Assembly (NCBI GenBank): GCA_964057225.1
Contig: OZ059897.1
Location: 20,336,001 to 20,400,000, forward strand
Reading direction: 5' to 3'
Source of the DNA: Auanema rhodensis
Taxonomy: Eukaryota > Nematoda > Chromadorea > Rhabditida > Rhabditidae
DNA length: 64,000 nt
Positions 10,526 through 24,829 of this stretch are shown here, in pieces. The position numbers and the translations under genes were made by a program. The notes beneath the pieces were generated by a model, which made no database searches, was not told the DNA's origin, and was given only the letters and a program-made list of their open reading frames with translations. Within the stretch, counting starts at the first letter, position 1, and each line of letters starts with the position of its first letter.

Positions 10526-10789
10526 GTTTCCATGTACACTCAACATTGCTTCCAAAAACATTTTGACAAAAATTTTTTCGAAAAATTTCAAAATAATTTA
10601 GCAAAAAGTAGATGTTTTTAGATTCCTTTTTTCAAGGCAAAGACGATGGACGATGTTATTCAACGAAAAAATTAATTCTTCAGGGTGAAAATTCAAAAAT
10701 CCGTACGAATGCACTATACTATATTGAGAAACGCTTAATACAAAAATTAGTTATGATCGTTTGAAAAATGATGCATTAGTGTATGTTGA
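10526..10789 (+). repeat. Truncated 264-bp monomer with an 86-bp internal deletion
   Basis: This class E unit reads normally to gaaaat (ending 10692) and resumes at tcaaaaatccgtacg (10693 on). The missing 86 bases match the segment from cgagg to cgcagc in other E units. They contain the mid-unit 9-bp dyad and the 5' arms and apex of the compound dyad. No microhomology is seen at the junction. The flanking units are ordinary (D at 10175, H at 10790). It is the only large indel in the window and shifts the 351-bp phase downstream. Confidence 0.93.
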
Positions 10790-13700
10790 GTTTCCATGTA
10801 CACTCAACATTGCTTCCAAAAACATTTTGACAAAAATTTTTTCGAAAAATTTCAAAATAATTAAGCAAAAAGTAGATGTTTTTAGATTCCTTTTTTCAAG
10901 GCAAAGACGATGGACAATGTTATTCAACGAAAAAATTAATTCTTCAGGGTGAAAATCGAGGATATAAGTGTGAACTTATATCAGTTGATATCTCGGTACA
11001 TTTTTAAGCTAGCGCAAATCTGATAACACAGATCGACGCAGCTTAAAAATCCGCATCGAATGCACTATACTACATGGAAGAACGCTTAATACAAAAATTA
11101 GTTATGATCGTTTGAAAAATGATGCATTAGTGTATGTTGAGTTTCCATGTACACTCAACATTGCTTCCAAAAACATTTTGACAAAAATTTTTTCGAAAAA
11201 TTTCAAAATAATTTAGCAAAAAGTAGATGTTTTTAGATTTCTTTTTTCAAGGCAAAGACGATGGACAATGTTATTCAACGAAAAAATTATTTCTTCAGGG
11301 TGAAAATCGAGGATATAAGTGTAAACTTATATCAGTTGATATCTCGGTGCATTTTTAAGCTAGCGCAAATCTGATAACACAGATCGACGCAGCTTAAAAA
11401 TCCGCATCGAATGCACTATACTACATTGAGAAACGCTTAATACAAAAATTAGTTATGATCGTTTGAAAAATGATGCATTAGTGTATGTTGAGTTTCCATG
11501 TACACTCAACATTGCTTCCAAAAACATTTTGACAAAAATTTTTTCGAAAAATTTCAAAATAATTTAGCAAAAAGTAGATGTTTTTAGATTCCTTTTTTTA
11601 AGGCGAAGACGATGGACGATGTTATTCAACGAAAAAATTAATTCTTCAGGGTGAAAATCGAGGATATAAGTGTGAACTTATATCAGTTGATATCTCGGTG
11701 CATTTTTAAGCTAGCGCAAATCTGATAACACAGATCGACGCAGCTTAAAAATCCGCATCGAATGCACTATACTACATGGAAGAACGCTTAATACAAAAAT
11801 TAGTTATGATCGTTTGAAAAATGATGCATTAGTGTATGTTGAGTTTCCATGTACACTCAACATTGCTTCCAAAAAGATTTTGACAAAAATTTTTTCGAAA
11901 AATTTCAAAATAATTTAGCGAAAAGTAGATGTTTTTAGATTCCTTTTTTCAAGGCAAAGACGATGGACAATGTTATTCAACGAAAAAATTATTTCTTCAG
12001 GGTGAAAATCGAGGATATAAGTGTGAACTTATATCAGTTGATATCTCGGTGCATTTTTAAGCTAGCGCAAATCTGATAACACAGATCGACGCAGCTTAAA
12101 AATCCGCATCGAATGCACTATACTACATTAAGAAACGCTTAATACAAAAATTAGTTATGATCGTTTGAAAAATGATGCATTAGTGTATGTTGAGTTTCCA
12201 TGTACACTCAACATTGCTTCCAAAAACATTTTGACAAAAATTTTTTCGAAAAATTTCAAAATAATTTAGCAAAAAGTAGATGTTTTTAGATTCCTTTTTT
12301 TAAGGCAAAGACGATGGACGATGTTATTCAACGAAAAAATTAATTCTTCAGGGTGAAAATCGAGGATATAAGTGTGAACTTATATCAGTTGATATCTCGG
12401 TGCATTTTTAAGCTAGCGCAAATCTGATAACACAGATCGACGCAGCTTAAAAATCCGCATCGAATGCACTATACTGCATGGAAGAACGCTTAATACAAAA
12501 ATTAGTTATGATCGTTTGAAAAATGATGCATTAGTGTATGTTGAGTTTCCATGTACACTCAACATTGCTTCCAAAAACATTTTGACAAAAATTTTTTCGA
12601 AAAATTTCAAAATAATTTAGCAAAAAGTAGATGTTTTTAGATTTCTTTTTTCAAGGCAAAGACGATGGACAATGTTATTCAACGAAAAAATTATTTCTTC
12701 AGGGTGAAAATCGAGGATATAAGTGTAAACTTATATCAGTTGATATCTCGGTGCATTTTTAAGCTAGCGCAAATCTGATAACACAGATCGACGCAGCTTA
12801 AAAATCCGCATCGAATGCACTATACTACATTGAGAAACGCTTAATACAAAAATTAGTTATGATCGTTTGAAAAATGATGCATTAGTGTATGTTGAGTTTC
12901 CATGTACACTCAACATTGCTTCCAAAAACATTTTGACAAAAATTTTTTCGAAAAATTTCAAAATAATTTAGCAAAAAGTAGATGTTTTTAGATTCCTTTT
13001 TTTAAGGCGAAGACGATGGACGATGTTATTCAACGAAAAAATTAATTCTTCAGGGTGAAAATCGAGGATATAAGTGTGAACTTATATCAGTTGATATCTC
13101 GGTGCATTTTTAAGCTAGCGCAAATCTGATAACACAGATCGACGCAGCTTAAAAATCCGCATCGAATGCACTATACTACATGGAAGAACGCTTAATACAA
13201 AAATTAGTTATGATCGTTTGAAAAATGATGCATTAGTGTATGTTGAGTTTCCATGTACACTCAACATTGCTTCCAAAAAGATTTTGACAAAAATTTTTTC
13301 GAAAAATTTCAAAATAATTTAGCGAAAAGTAGATGTTTTTAGATTCCTTTTTTCAAGGCAAAGACGATGGACAATGTTATTCAACGAAAAAATTATTTCT
13401 TCAGGGTGAAAATCGAGGATATAAGTGTGAACTTATATCAGTTGATATCTCGGTGCATTTTTAAGCTAGCGCAAATCTGATAACACAGATCGACGCAGCT
13501 TAAAAATCCGCATCGAATGCACTATACTACATTAAGAAACGCTTAATACAAAAATTAGTTATGATCGTTTGAAAAATGATGCATTAGTGTATGTTGAGTT
13601 TCCATGTACACTCAACATTGCTTCCAAAAACATTTTGACAAAAATTTTTTCGAAAAATTTCAAAATAATTTAGCAAAAAGTAGATGTTTTTAGATTCCTT

Positions 13701-15352
13701 TTTTTAAGGCAAAGACGATGGACGATGTTATTCAACGAAAAAATTAATTCTTCAGGGTGAAAATCGAGGATATAAGTGTGAACTTATATCAGTTGATATC
13801 TCGGTGCATTTTTAAGCTAGCGCAAATCTGATAACACAGATCGACGCAGCTTAAAAATCCGCATCGAATGCACTATACTACATGGAAGAACGCTTAATAC
13901 AAAAATTAGTTATGATCGTTTGAAAAATGATGCATTAGTGTATGTTGAGTTTCCATGTACACTCAACATTGCTTCCAAAAACATTTTGACAAAAATTTTT
14001 TCGAAAAATTTCAAAATAATTTAGCAAAAAGTAGATGTTTTTAGATTCCTTTTTTCAAGGCAAAGACGATGGACAATGTTATTCTACGAAAAAATTATTT
14101 CTTCAGGGTGAAAATCGAGGATATAAGTGTGAACTTATATCAGTTGATATCTCGGTGCATTTTTAAGCTAGCGCAAATCTGATAACACAGATCGACGCAG
14201 CTTAAAAATCCGCATCGAATGCACTATACTACATTGAGAAACGCTTAATACAAAAATTAGTTATGATCGTTTGAAAAATGATGCATTAGTGTATGTTGAG
14301 TTTCCATGTACACTCAACATTGCTTCCAAAAACATTTTGACAAAAATTTTTTCGAAAAATTTCAAAATAATTTAGCAAAAAGTAGATGTTTTTAGATTCC
14401 TTTTTTCAAGGCAAAGACGATGGACGATGTTATTCAACGAAAAAATTAATTCTTCAGGGTGAAAATCGAGGATATAAGTGTGAACTTATATCAGTTGATA
14501 TCTCGGTGCATTTTTAAGCTAGCGCAAATCTGATAACACAGATCGACGCAGCTTAAAAATCCGCATCGAATGCACTATACTATATTGAGAAACGCTAAAT
14601 ACAAAAATTAGTTATGATCGTTTGAAAAATGATGCATTAGTGTATGTTGAGTTTCCATGTACACTCAACATTGCTTCCAAAAACATTTTGACAAAAATTT
14701 TTTCGAAAAATTTCAAAATAATTAAGCAAAAAGTAGATGTTTTTAGATTCCTTTTTTCAAGGCAAAGACGATGGACAATGTTATTCAACGAAAAAATTAA
14801 TTCTTCAGGGTGAAAATCGAGGATATAAGTGTGAACTTATATCAGTTGATATCTCGGTACATTTTTAAGCTAGCGCAAATCTGATAACACAGATCGACGC
14901 AGCTTAAAAATCCGCATCGAATGCACTATACTACATGGAAGAACGCTTAATACAAAAATTAGTTATGATCGTTTGAAAAATGATGCATTAGTGTATGTTG
15001 AGTTTCCATGTACACTCAACATTGCTTCCAAAAACATTTTGACAAAAATTTTTTCGAAAAATTTCAAAATAATTTAGCAAAAAGTAGATGTTTTTAGATT
15101 TCTTTTTTCAAGGCAAAGACGATGGACAATGTTATTCAACGAAAAAATTATTTCTTCAGGGTGAAAATCGAGGATATAAGTGTAAACTTATATCAGTTGA
15201 TATCTCGGTGCATTTTTAAGCTAGCGCAAATCTGATAACACAGATCGACGCAGCTTAAAAATCCGCATCGAATGCACTATACTACATTAAGAAACGCTTA
15301 ATACAAAAATTAGTTATGATCGTTTGAAAAATGATGCATTAGTGTATGTTGA
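10790..15352 (+). repeat. H, two tandem J F A2 G tetramers, then K L H J
   Basis: Thirteen 351-bp units. J F A2 G (11141-12544) is followed directly by J F A2 G (12545-13948), a 1404-bp tandem duplication. One visible difference is actgcatgg in the first G unit (about 12475) against actacatgg in the second. The run G K L H J from 13598 repeats 7016-8770, including attctacg in K and the ctaaata variant in L. Confidence 0.8.
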
Positions 15353-18300
15353 GTTTCCATGTACACTCAACATTGCTTCCAAAAACATTTTGACAAAAAT
15401 TTTTTCGAAAAATTTCAAAATAATTTAGCAAAAAGTAGATGTTTTTAGATTCCTTTTTTCAAGGCAAAGACGATGGACAATGTTATTTAACGAAAAAATT
15501 AATTCTTCAGGGTGAAAATCGAGGATAAAAGTGTAAACTTATATCAGTTGATATCTCGGTACATTTTTAAGCTAGCGCAAATCTGATAACACAGATCGAC
15601 GCAGCTTAAAAATCCGCATCGAATGCACTATACTACATTAAGAAACGCTTAATACAAAAATTAGTTATGATCGTTTGAAAAATGATGCATTAGTGTATGT
15701 TGAGTTTCCATGTACACTCAACATTGCTTCCAAAAACATTTTGACAAAAATTTTTTCGAAAAATTTCAAAATAATTTAGCAAAAAGTAGATGTTTTTAGA
15801 TTCCTTTTTTCAAGGCAAAGACGATGGACAATGTTATTCAACGAAAAAATTAATTCTTCAGGGTGAAAATCGAGGATATAAGTGTGAACTTATATCAGTT
15901 GATATCTCGGTACATTTTTAAGCTAGCGCAAATCTGATAACACAGATCGACGCAGCTTAAAAATCCGCATCGAATGCACTATACTACATGGAAGAACGCT
16001 TAATACAGAAATTAGTTATGATCGTTTGAAAAATGATGCATTAGTGTATGTTGAGTTTCCATGTACACTCAACATTGCTTCCAAAAACATTTTGACAAAA
16101 ATTTTTTCGAAAAATTTCAGAATAATTTAGCAAAAAGTAGATGTTTTTAGATTCCTTTTTTCAAGGCAAAGACGATGAACAATGTTATTCAACGAAAAAA
16201 TTAATTCTTCAGGGTGAAAATCGAGGATATAAGTGTAAACTTATATCAGTTGATATCTCGGTGCATTTTTAAGCTAGCGCAAAACTGATAACACAGATCG
16301 ACGCAGCTTAAAAATCCGCATCGAATGCACTATACTACATTAAGAAACGCTTAATACAAAAATTAGTTATGATCGTTTGAAAAATGATGCATTAGTGTAT
16401 GTTGAGTTTCCATGTACACTCAACATTGCTTCCAAAAACATTTTGACAAAAATTTTTTCGAAAAATTTCAAAATAATTTAGCAAAAAGTAGATGTTTTTA
16501 GATTCCTTTTTTTAAGGCAAAGACGATGGACGATGTTATTCAACGAAAAAATTAATTCTTCAGGGTGAAAATCGAGGATATAAGTGTGAACTTATATCAG
16601 TTGATATCTCGGTGCATTTTTAAGCTAGCGCAAATCTGATAACACAGATCGACGCAGCTTAAAAATCCGCATCGAATGCACTATACTACATGGAAGAACG
16701 CTTAATACAAAAATTAGTTATGATCGTTTGAAAAATGATGCATTAGTGTATGTTGAGTTTCCATGTACACTCAACATTGCTTCCAAAAACATTTTGACAA
16801 AAATTTTTTCGAAAAATTTCAAAATAATTTAGCAAAAAGTAGATGTTTTTAGATTCCTTTTTTCAAGGCAAAGACGATGGACAATGTTATTCTACGAAAA
16901 AATTATTTCTTCAGGGTGAAAATCGAGGATATAAGTGTGAACTTATATCAGTTGATATCTCGGTGCATTTTTAAGCTAGCGCAAATCTGATAACACAGAT
17001 CGACGCAGCTTAAAAATCCGCATCGAATGCACTATACTACATTGAGAAACGCTTAATACAAAAATTAGTTATGATCGTTTGAAAAATGATGCATTAGTGT
17101 ATGTTGAGTTTCCATGTACACTCAACATTGCTTCCAAAAACATTTTGACAAAAATTTTTTCGAAAAATTTCAAAATAATTTAGCAAAAAGTAGATGTTTT
17201 TAGATTCCTTTTTTCAAGGCAAAGACGATGGACGATGTTATTCAACGAAAAAATTAATTCTTCAGGGTGAAAATCGAGGATATAAGTGTGAACTTATATC
17301 AGTTGATATCTCGGTGCATTTTTAAGCTAGCGCAAATCTGATAACACAGATCGACGCAGCTTAAAAATCCGCATCGAATGCACTATACTATATTGAGAAA
17401 CGCTAAATACAAAAATTAGTTATGATCGTTTGAAAAATGATGCATTAGTGTATGTTGAGTTTCCATGTACACTCAACATTGCTTCCAAAAACATTTTGAC
17501 AAAAATTTTTTCGAAAAATTTCAAAATAATTAAGCAAAAAGTAGATGTTTTTAGATTCCTTTTTTCAAGGCAAAGACGATGGACAATGTTATTTAACGAA
17601 AAAATTAATTCTTCAGGGTGAAAATCGAGGATAAAAGTGTAAACTTATATCAGTTGATATCTCGGTACATTTTTAAGCTAGCGCAAATCTGATAACACAG
17701 ATCGACGCAGCTTAAAAATCCGCATCGAATGCACTATACTACATTAAGAAACGCTTAATACAAAAATTAGTTATGATCGTTTGAAAAATGATGCATTAGT
17801 GTATGTTGAGTTTCCATGTACACTCAACATTGCTTCCAAAAACATTTTGACAAAAATTTTTTCGAAAAATTTCAAAATAATTTAGCAAAAAGTAGATGTT
17901 TTTAGATTCCTTTTTTCAAGGCAAAGACGATGGACAATGTTATTCAACGAAAAAATTAATTCTTCAGGGTGAAAATCGAGGATATAAGTGTGAACTTATA
18001 TCAGTTGATATCTCGGTACATTTTTAAGCTAGCGCAAATCTGATAACACAGATCGACGCAGCTTAAAAATCCGCATCGAATGCACTATACTACATGGAAG
18101 AACGCTTAATACAGAAATTAGTTATGATCGTTTGAAAAATGATGCATTAGTGTATGTTGAGTTTCCATGTACACTCAACATTGCTTCCAAAAACATTTTG
18201 ACAAAAATTTTTTCGAAAAATTTCAGAATAATTTAGCAAAAAGTAGATGTTTTTAGATTCCTTTTTTCAAGGCAAAGACGATGAACAATGTTATTCAACG

Positions 18301-20617
18301 AAAAAATTAATTCTTCAGGGTGAAAATCGAGGATATAAGTGTAAACTTATATCAGTTGATATCTCGGTGCATTTTTAAGCTAGCGCAAAACTGATAACAC
18401 AGATCGACGCAGCTTAAAAATCCGCATCGAATGCACTATACTACATTAAGAAACGCTTAATACAAAAATTAGTTATGATCGTTTGAAAAATGATGCATTA
18501 GTGTATGTTGAGTTTCCATGTACACTCAACATTGCTTCCAAAAACATTTTGACAAAAATTTTTTCGAAAAATTTCAAAATAATTTAGCAAAAAGTAGATG
18601 TTTTTAGATTTCTTTTTTCAAGGCAAAGACGATGGACAATGTTATTCAACGAAAAAATTATTTCTTCAGGGTGAAAATCGAGGATATAAGTGTAAACTTA
18701 TATCAGTTGATATCTCGGTGCATTTTTAAGCTAGCGCAAATCTGATAACACAGATCGACGCAGCTTAAAAATCCGCATCGAATGCACTATACTACATTGA
18801 GAAACGCTTAATACAAAAATTAGTTATGATCGTTTGAAAAATGATGCATTAGTGTATGTTGAGTTTCCATGTACACTCAACATTGCTTCCAAAAACATTT
18901 TGACAAAAATTTTTTCGAAAAATTTCAAAATAATTTAGCAAAAAGTAGATGTTTTTAGATTCCTTTTTTTAAGGCAAAGACGATGGACGATGTTATTCAA
19001 CGAAAAAATTAATTCTTCTGGGTGAAAATCGAGGATATAAGTGTGAACTTATATCAGTTGATATCTCGGTGCATTTTTAAGCTAGCGCAAATCTGATAAC
19101 ACAGATCGACGCAGCTTAAAAATCCGCATCGAATGCACTATACTACATGGAAGAACGCTAAATACAAAAATTAGTTATGATCGTTTGAAAAATGATGCAT
19201 TAGTGTATGTTGAGTTTCCATGTACACTCAACATTGCTTCCAAAAACATTTTGACAAAAATTTTTTCGAAAAATTTCAAAATAATTTAGCAAAAAGTAGA
19301 TGTTTTTAGATTCCTTTTTTCAAGGCAAAGACGATGAACAATGTTATTCAACGAAAAAATTAATTCTTCAGGGTGAAAATCGAGGATATAAGTGTGAACT
19401 TATATCAGTTGATATCTCGGTGCATTTTTAAGCTAGCGCAAATCTGATAACACAGATCGACGCAGCTTAAAAATCCGCATCGAATGCACTATACTACATT
19501 AAGAAACGCTTAATACAAAAATTAGTTATGATCGTTTGAAAAATGATGCATTAGTGTATGTTGAGTTTCCATGTACACTCAACATTGCTTCCAAAAACAT
19601 TTTGACAAAAATTTTTTCGAAAAATTTCAAAATAATTTAGCAAAAAGTAGATGTTTTTAGATTCCTTTTTTCAAGGCAAAGACGATGAACAATGTTATTC
19701 AACGAAAAAATTAATTCTTCAGGGTGAAAATCGAGGATATAAGTGTGAACTTATATCAGTTGATATCTCGGTGCATTTTTAAGCTAGCGCAAATCTGATA
19801 ACACAGATCGACGCAGCTTAAAAATCCGCATCGAATGCACTATACTACATTGAGAAACGCTTAATACAAAAATTAGTTATGATCGTTTGAAAAATGATGC
19901 ATTAGTGTATGTTGAGTTTCCATGTACACTCAACATTGCTTCCAAAAACATTTTGACAAAAATTTTTTCGAGAAATTTCAAAATAATTTAGCAAAAAGTA
20001 GATGTTTTTAGATTCCTTTTTTTAAGGCGAAGACGATGGACGATGTTATTCAACGAAAAAATTAATTCTTCAGGGTGAAAATCGAGGATATAAGTGTGAA
20101 CTTATATCAGTTGATATCTCGGTGCATTTTTAAGCTAGCGCAAATCTGATAACACAGATCGACGCAGCTTAAAAATCCGCATCGAATGCACTATACTACA
20201 TGGAAGAACGCTTAATACAAAAATTAGTTATGATCGTTTGAAAAATGATGCATTAGTGTATGTTGAGTTTCCATGTACACTCAACATTGCTTCCAAAAAC
20301 ATTTTGACAAAAATTTTTTCGAAAAATTTCAAAATAATTTAGCAAAAAGTAGATGTTTTTAGATTTCTTTTTTCAAGGCAAAGACGATGGACAATGTTAT
20401 TCAACGAAAAAATTATTTCTTCAGGGTGAAAATCGAGGATATAAGTGTAAACTTATATCAGTTGATATCTCGGTGCATTTTTAAGCTAGCGCAAATCTGA
20501 TAACACAGATCGACGCAGCTTAAAAATCCGCATCGAATGCACTATACTACATTAAGAAACGCTTAATACAAAAATTAGTTATGATCGTTTGAAAAATGAT
20601 GCATTAGTGTATGTTGA
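15353..20617 (+). repeat. 15-unit higher-order repeat, copy 1 (5265 bp)
   Basis: Unit order is M N O G K L HM N O J G' P P' F J, exactly 15 x 351 bp. Markers: M has atttaacg, gataaaagtgta and gtaca; N ends in acagaaatt; O has tcagaat, gatgaac and gcaaaactg; G' has ttcttctggg. The series restarts with M at 20618. HM (17459) is chimeric: its 5' part carries the aattaagc of class H, while its 3' part has atttaacg, gataaaagtgta and gtaca of class M. Confidence 0.8.
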
Positions 20618-22723
20618 GTTTCCATGTACACTCAACATTGCTTCCAAAAACATTTTGACAAAAATTTTTTCGAAAAATTTCAAAATAATTTAGCAAAAAG
20701 TAGATGTTTTTAGATTCCTTTTTTCAAGGCAAAGACGATGGACAATGTTATTTAACGAAAAAATTAATTCTTCAGGGTGAAAATCGAGGATAAAAGTGTA
20801 AACTTATATCAGTTGATATCTCGGTACATTTTTAAGCTAGCGCAAATCTGATAACACAGATCGACGCAGCTTAAAAATCCGCATCGAATGCACTATACTA
20901 CATTAAGAAACGCTTAATACAAAAATTAGTTATGATCGTTTGAAAAATGATGCATTAGTGTATGTTGAGTTTCCATGTACACTCAACATTGCTTCCAAAA
21001 ACATTTTGACAAAAATTTTTTCGAAAAATTTCAAAATAATTTAGCAAAAAGTAGATGTTTTTAGATTCCTTTTTTCAAGGCAAAGACGATGGACAATGTT
21101 ATTCAACGAAAAAATTAATTCTTCAGGGTGAAAATCGAGGATATAAGTGTGAACTTATATCAGTTGATATCTCGGTACATTTTTAAGCTAGCGCAAATCT
21201 GATAACACAGATCGACGCAGCTTAAAAATCCGCATCGAATGCACTATACTACATGGAAGAACGCTTAATACAGAAATTAGTTATGATCGTTTGAAAAATG
21301 ATGCATTAGTGTATGTTGAGTTTCCATGTACACTCAACATTGCTTCCAAAAACATTTTGAAAAAAATTTTTTCGAAAAATTTCAGAATAATTTAGCAAAA
21401 AGTAGATGTTTTTAGATTCCTTTTTTCAAGGCAAAGACGATGAACAATGTTATTCAACGAAAAAATTAATTCTTCAGGGTGAAAATCGAGGATATAAGTG
21501 TAAACTTATATCAGTTGATATCTCGGTGCATTTTTAAGCTAGCGCAAAACTGATAACACAGATCGACGCAGCTTAAAAATCCGCATCGAATGCACTATAC
21601 TACATTAAGAAACGCTTAATACAAAAATTAGTTATGATCGTTTGAAAAATGATGCATTAGTGTATGTTGAGTTTCCATGTACACTCAACATTGCTTCCAA
21701 AAACATTTTGACAAAAATTTTTTCGAAAAATTTCAAAATAATTTAGCAAAAAGTAGATGTTTTTAGATTCCTTTTTTTAAGGCAAAGACGATGGACGATG
21801 TTATTCAACGAAAAAATTAATTCTTCAGGGTGAAAATCGAGGATATAAGTGTGAACTTATATCAGTTGATATCTCGGTGCATTTTTAAGCTAGCGCAAAT
21901 CTGATAACACAGATCGACGCAGCTTAAAAATCCGCATCGAATGCACTATACTACATGGAAGAACGCTTAATACAAAAATTAGTTATGATCGTTTGAAAAA
22001 TGATGCATTAGTGTATGTTGAGTTTCCATGTACACTCAACATTGCTTCCAAAAACATTTTGACAAAAATTTTTTCGAAAAATTTCAAAATAATTTAGCAA
22101 AAAGTAGATGTTTTTAGATTCCTTTTTTCAAGGCAAAGACGATGGACAATGTTATTCTACGAAAAAATTATTTCTTCAGGGTGAAAATCGAGGATATAAG
22201 TGTGAACTTATATCAGTTGATATCTCGGTGCATTTTTAAGCTAGCGCAAATCTGATAACACAGATCGACGCAGCTTAAAAATCCGCATCGAATGCACTAT
22301 ACTACATTGAGAAACGCTTAATACAAAAATTAGTTATGATCGTTTGAAAAATGATGCATTAGTGTATGTTGAGTTTCCATGTACACTCAACATTGCTTCC
22401 AAAAACATTTTGACAAAAATTTTTTCGAAAAATTTCAAAATAATTTAGCAAAAAGTAGATGTTTTTAGATTCCTTTTTTCAAGGCAAAGACGATGGACGA
22501 TGTTATTCAACGAAAAAATTAATTCTTCAGGGTGAAAATCGAGGATATATGTGTGAACTTATATCAGTTGATATCTCGGTGCATTTTTAAGCTAGCGCAA
22601 ATCTGATAACACAGATCGACGCAGCTTAAAAATCCGCATCGAATGCACTATACTATATTGAGAAACGCTAAATACAAAAATTAGTTATGATCGTTTGAAA
22701 AATGATGCATTAGTGTATGTTGA

Positions 22724-23074
22724 GTTTCCATGTACACTCAACATTGCTTCCAAAAACATTTTGACAAAAATTTTTTCGAAAAATTTCAAAATAATTAAGC
22801 AAAAAGTAGATGTTTTTAGATTCCTTTTTTCAAGGCAAAGACGATGGACAATGTTATTTAACGAAAAAATTAATTCTTCAGGGTGAAAATCGAGGATAAA
22901 AGTGTAAACTTATATCAGTTGATATCTCGGTACATTTTTAAGCTAGCGCAAATCTGATAACACAGATCGACGCAGCTTAAAAATCCGCATCGAATGCACT
23001 ATACTACATGGAAGAACGCTTAATACAAAAATTAGTTATGATCGTTTGAAAAATGATGCATTAGTGTATGTTGA
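22724..23074 (+). repeat. Chimeric monomer HM/G at a three-unit duplication
   Basis: The unit carries the HM markers aattaagc, atttaacg, gataaaagtgta and gtaca, but ends in catggaaga as class G does; the other HM units (17459, 23777) end in cattaaga. It is followed by K, exactly as G is. It therefore looks like a crossover product of HM with the G unit three units upstream, which would duplicate K L HM. The last HM-specific base is at 22932 and the first G-like base at 23010, so the exchange lies between them, within or just beside the compound dyad. Confidence 0.75.
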
Positions 23075-24829
23075 GTTTCCATGTACACTCAACATTGCTT
23101 CCAAAAACATTTTGACAAAAATTTTTTCGAAAAATTTCAAAATAATTTAGCAAAAAGTAGATGTTTTTAGATTCCTTTTTTCAAGGCAAAGACGATGGAC
23201 AATGTTATTCTACGAAAAAATTATTTCTTCAGGGTGAAAATCGAGGATATAAGTGTGAACTTATATCAGTTGATATCTCGGTGCATTTTTAAGCTAGCGC
23301 AAATCTGATAACACAGATCGACGCAGCTTAAAAATCCGCATCGAATGCACTATACTACATTGAGAAACGCTTAATACAAAAATTAGTTATGATCGTTTGA
23401 AAAATGATGCATTAGTGTATGTTGAGTTTCCATGTACACTCAACATTGCTTCCAAAAACATTTTGACAAAAATTTTTTCGAAAAATTTCAAAATAATTTA
23501 GCAAAAAGTAGATGTTTTTAGATTCCTTTTTTCAAGGCAAAGACGATGGACGATGTTATTCAACGAAAAAATTAATTCTTCAGGGTGAAAATCGAGGATA
23601 TATGTGTGAACTTATATCAGTTGATATCTCGGTGCATTTTTAAGCTAGCGCAAATCTGATAACACAGATCGACGCAGCTTAAAAATCCGCATCGAATGCA
23701 CTATACTATATTGAGAAACGCTAAATACAAAAATTAGTTATGATCGTTTGAAAAATGATGCATTAGTGTATGTTGAGTTTCCATGTACACTCAACATTGC
23801 TTCCAAAAACATTTTGACAAAAATTTTTTCGAAAAATTTCAAAATAATTAAGCAAAAAGTAGATGTTTTTAGATTCCTTTTTTCAAGGCAAAGACGATGG
23901 ACAATGTTATTTAACGAAAAAATTAATTCTTCAGGGTGAAAATCGAGGATAAAAGTGTAAACTTATATCAGTTGATATCTCGGTACATTTTTAAGCTAGC
24001 GCAAATCTGATAACACAGATCGACGCAGCTTAAAAATCCGCATCGAATGCACTATACTACATTAAGAAACGCTTAATACAAAAATTAGTTATGATCGTTT
24101 GAAAAATGATGCATTAGTGTATGTTGAGTTTCCATGTACACTCAACATTGCTTCCAAAAACATTTTGACAAAAATTTTTTCGAAAAATTTCAAAATAATT
24201 TAGCAAAAAGTAGATGTTTTTAGATTCCTTTTTTCAAGGCAAAGACGATGGACAATGTTATTCAACGAAAAAATTAATTCTTCAGGGTGAAAATCGAGGA
24301 TATAAGTGTGAACTTATATCAGTTGATATCTCGGTACATTTTTAAGCTAGCGCAAATCTGATAACACAGATCGACGCAGCTTAAAAATCCGCATCGAATG
24401 CACTATACTACATGGAAGAACGCTTAATACAGAAATTAGTTATGATCGTTTGAAAAATGATGCATTAGTGTATGTTGAGTTTCCATGTACACTCAACATT
24501 GCTTCCAAAAACATTTTGACAAAAATTTTTTCGAAAAATTTCAGAATAATTTAGCAAAAAGTAGATGTTTTTAGATTCCTTTTTTCAAGGCAAAGACGAT
24601 GAACAATGTTATTCAACGAAAAAATTAATTCTTCAGGGTGAAAATCGAGGATATAAGTGTAAACTTATATCAGTTGATATCTCGGTGCATTTTTAAGCTA
24701 GCGCAAAACTGATAACACAGATCGACGCAGCTTAAAAATCCGCATCGAATGCACTATACTACATTAAGAAACGCTTAATACAAAAATTAGTTATGATCGT
24801 TTGAAAAATGATGCATTAGTGTATGTTGA

